Of a stretch of 64,000 bases of DNA, positions 62,254 through 64,000 are shown in pieces. Each line of letters opens with the position of its first letter. Position 1 is the first letter of the stretch. A program made the position numbers and the translations under genes. This DNA is from Nocardia rosealba. Lineage in GTDB: Bacteria > Actinomycetota > Actinomycetes > Mycobacteriales > Mycobacteriaceae. Where the stretch lies: positions 434,001-498,000 of the forward strand of contig NZ_JAIWNA010000002.1 of assembly GCF_020216065.1 (NCBI RefSeq). The letters run 5' to 3'. Under the pieces are notes generated by a model. That model had not been told where the DNA came from, searched no databases, and saw nothing but the letters and a program-made list of their open reading frames with translations.

Positions 62254-63921
62254 CTACGGGGTGGTCAACGCCTTGACCACGGCCGTTCCGAAGCCGATAT
62301 CGTTGCTGGTCGGCATCCGGGTATAGGTGCCGCCCGTCTGCGCGGACAGCTCCTGCAAGGTCTGGGTGCCTTCGCCACCGACCACGATGACGTCCACCCG
62401 CACCGGCTTACCCGACTGGTTGGCCGCCGCGATCTGGGCGAGCAGGTCGGCGCCGGTCAGCGAGGAATCGTCGTCCGGTCCGTCGGTGATGAGCAGAATC
62501 GAATTGGTGCGGCCGGGGGAGTAGTTCGCTACCGCCGCGCGATAGGCGGCGAGCAGACTCGGATAAGCCTGGTCGGTACTCACCGTGCTCGGCTTCAGTG
62601 AGGTCACCGCCGATCCCACGGCATTACGCTGGGTGTCGGTGAGCAGGCCGGTAGCCACATTCACCTGGTACGGATTGGTTCCATCGAGATTCTTGCCGAA
62701 CGTCCACAGGCCGAGCCCGAAGTCGGGCGGCATCACCTGCAGGGTCGAGGCGAGCGCGGCGCCCGAGGTGGCGAGGCGCGTCATCGAGCCGTCGGTGGTG
62801 CCCATCGACGACGAGACATCGAGCAGCACAGTCGCATTCACACCGAGCACCGGGTTGTCGATGGTGGCGCGCACCTTCTCGAGCGCCGCCTTGCCAGGAT
62901 TGGCGGGCGCGGAACCGATGGCCGGGCCGAAACCGTCGGCGGCGAAAGCGGCCGCCTGCTCGGGAGCCCGCAGGAAGTCGATGAAGCGCGAGGCGATGAG
63001 GTTCTGGATCTTGTCGACCCACGGACCCGACAGCACCGCCGCCGGATAGTCCGCCAGCGGAGCGGTGCCCGCCGGACGGAACGCGGTGAGCCCACCGGTC
63101 CTCAGTTGCTGAGCGGTAGCGGCCACCGCGTGGATCTCGTTCGCGGCCGGATCCGCGCTGATCGCGGCCATCGCCGTAGTCAGGTCGGCCGGTTTCTCGG
63201 CGGCGGCGGCGAGTCCCGAAATGGCGGCGACCACCTGCCCGGACGCGGCGGCCTGCTCGGTGAGCGGGTCGGTGCCCGACACCGCAGACCCGATCGCGGC
63301 GGCGGCCGCGGTGGTCGCGTCACCCGGGGGCAGCGCCATCCGCAGCCCACCCCAGCCGGTCAACCCGATCTCGTCGAGCGAACCCTGCTGCAATCGGGGC
63401 AGGTCGGCCCAGGTGATCTGGTGCTGTTCGAGTGCCTGCCGCAGCGGATCGGGCACCGCGAGCACGATGGGACTGGTCGCGATGGAGGCCGGGGTGCCCT
63501 CGATCAAGCCGGGCACTCGGACCAGCTCGATCGAGCGGCTCGAGTCGGCGATCCACAGCCCGGGCTTCGGGCCGAGACCGGGTTCCCAGGTGCTGGTGTC
63601 GGCGAGCGCGCCGCCGAGCGCCGCCGAGGGCCGGGCCGTCACCTCGACGCGCGCGCAGTGGTCACGCACGCGTGGCTTGGTCGCGTTGAACCGTTCCGCG
63701 GCCGCACGCACCGGACCGGCCACGGCCGGGTCGACGGTGACATCGAGGGCGGCGGGCCCCTCCACACATTCCGCCGCGGCGGCCACATCGGATTCGGCGG
63801 CACGATCGCGCAGCTGGAACCAGGCGAACACGGCCACGAGTACGAGCACGAGCACCGATGCCGCGATAACCGGACCTTTGCTGATACGTCGAGATCTGGT
63901 CCCGCTGCGATGTGTACCCAC
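62254..63921 (-). CDS. Membrane-anchored substrate-binding and VWA domain protein
   Basis: The 555-residue protein has one N-terminal membrane helix (about 17-36, VIAASVLVLVLVAVFAWF). A region like an ABC solute-binding protein follows (about 50-345: VRVPGLIEGTPASIATSPIV, PADLTTAMAAISADPAANEI, ADYPAAVLSGPWVDKIQNLI). A von Willebrand A domain closes the protein (about 360-555), with MIDAS motif LLDVSSSMG, the Thr in LWTFGKNLDG and LLITDGPDDDSS. The VWA domain probably binds a metal-dependent ligand outside the cell; the binding-protein-like part suggests sensing. No transporter genes are adjacent. GTG/ATG choices at the start are not critical. The window ends 79 bp upstream, where I see nothing further. 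Confidence 0.78.
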   Translation of the reverse strand: MGTHRSGTRSRRISKGPVIAASVLVLVLVAVFAWFQLRDRAAESDVAAAAECVEGPAALDVTVDPAVAGPVRAAAERFNATKPRVRDHCARVEVTARPSAALGGALADTSTWEPGLGPKPGLWIADSSRSIELVRVPGLIEGTPASIATSPIVLAVPDPLRQALEQHQITWADLPRLQQGSLDEIGLTGWGGLRMALPPGDATTAAAAAIGSAVSGTDPLTEQAAASGQVVAAISGLAAAAEKPADLTTAMAAISADPAANEIHAVAATAQQLRTGGLTAFRPAGTAPLADYPAAVLSGPWVDKIQNLIASRFIDFLRAPEQAAAFAADGFGPAIGSAPANPGKAALEKVRATIDNPVLGVNATVLLDVSSSMGTTDGSMTRLATSGAALASTLQVMPPDFGLGLWTFGKNLDGTNPYQVNVATGLLTDTQRNAVGSAVTSLKPSTVSTDQAYPSLLAAYRAAVANYSPGRTNSILLITDGPDDDSSLTGADLLAQIAAANQSGKPVRVDVIVVGGEGTQTLQELSAQTGGTYTRMPTSNDIGFGTAVVKALTTP

Positions 63922-64000
63922 GCGGCAAGTTTAAGGACTCGTTGCCGGGGCGGCGCACCGCGCATCCCCCGGCGCATCGTCGCAGCTCACAGCCGGCGGT

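Overview
The window is high-GC actinobacterial DNA from a mycolic-acid bacterium, most likely Nocardia or a close relative. Support comes from the order pgsA2-like / gcvH / garA / ftsR (Rv1828-like) / Rv1829-like / Rv1830-like / gcvP, which matches the Mycobacterium tuberculosis Rv1822-Rv1832 neighbourhood. A RaaS (Rv1219c)-type TetR with its efflux ABC operon, a cutinase and an AcrA1-type two-domain acyl reductase point the same way. I see no rRNA, tRNA, CRISPR array, insertion sequence or prophage gene.

Region 1 (1-15.2 kb) is mixed metabolism. It starts with the cut end of a sulfonate-type ABC binding lipoprotein, a two-cluster ferredoxin and a GntR/UTRA regulator that has a perfect palindrome upstream. 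Next come a thioesterase, a HAD phosphatase, a DinB protein, a YeiH-type exporter with a LysR box and a linked LysR gene, an IclR regulator and a KstD-like flavoprotein. The region ends with a lipoprotein, a cutinase, a hexapeptide acetyltransferase, an NmrA-type protein and an AcrA1-like reductase.

Region 2 (15.5-35 kb) is a surface-polysaccharide locus of the Wzx/Wzy type, which is not the classical way mycolata build envelope glycans. It holds a polyprenyl-phosphate hexose-1-phosphate transferase, a flippase, a polymerase/ligase, a Wzz-like chain-length protein, four glycosyltransferases and a PslG-like GH39 lipoprotein. Precursor and tailoring genes are a class III aminotransferase, a tandem-GNAT protein, an RfbF-like nucleotidyltransferase, a PIG-L deacetylase, an SDR, an RmlC-like epimerase and two C-methyltransferase homologues. 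Most genes within each transcription unit overlap, so the locus reads as a few tightly coupled operons. It is the best candidate here for an undescribed system.

Region 3 (35-43.3 kb) has the RaaS-type efflux operon, divergent from an acyl-CoA oxidase-like gene across a double operator, then PAP2, NERD and DUF2252 proteins.

Region 4 (43.3-57.1 kb) is the glycine-cleavage / GarA / FtsR block. It contains two tiny coupled ORFs and a tandem glycine riboswitch before gcvP. A five-gene organosulfur-scavenging operon (SfnG, DszA-like, two SfnB/SfnC/DszC-like flavoproteins and a StyA-like monooxygenase) sits between the Rv1830 homologue and gcvP.

Region 5 (57-64 kb) has a Vgb-like beta-propeller lyase, a pair of half ABC exporters divergent from a TetR gene with three palindromes between them, and a substrate-binding/VWA-domain protein.
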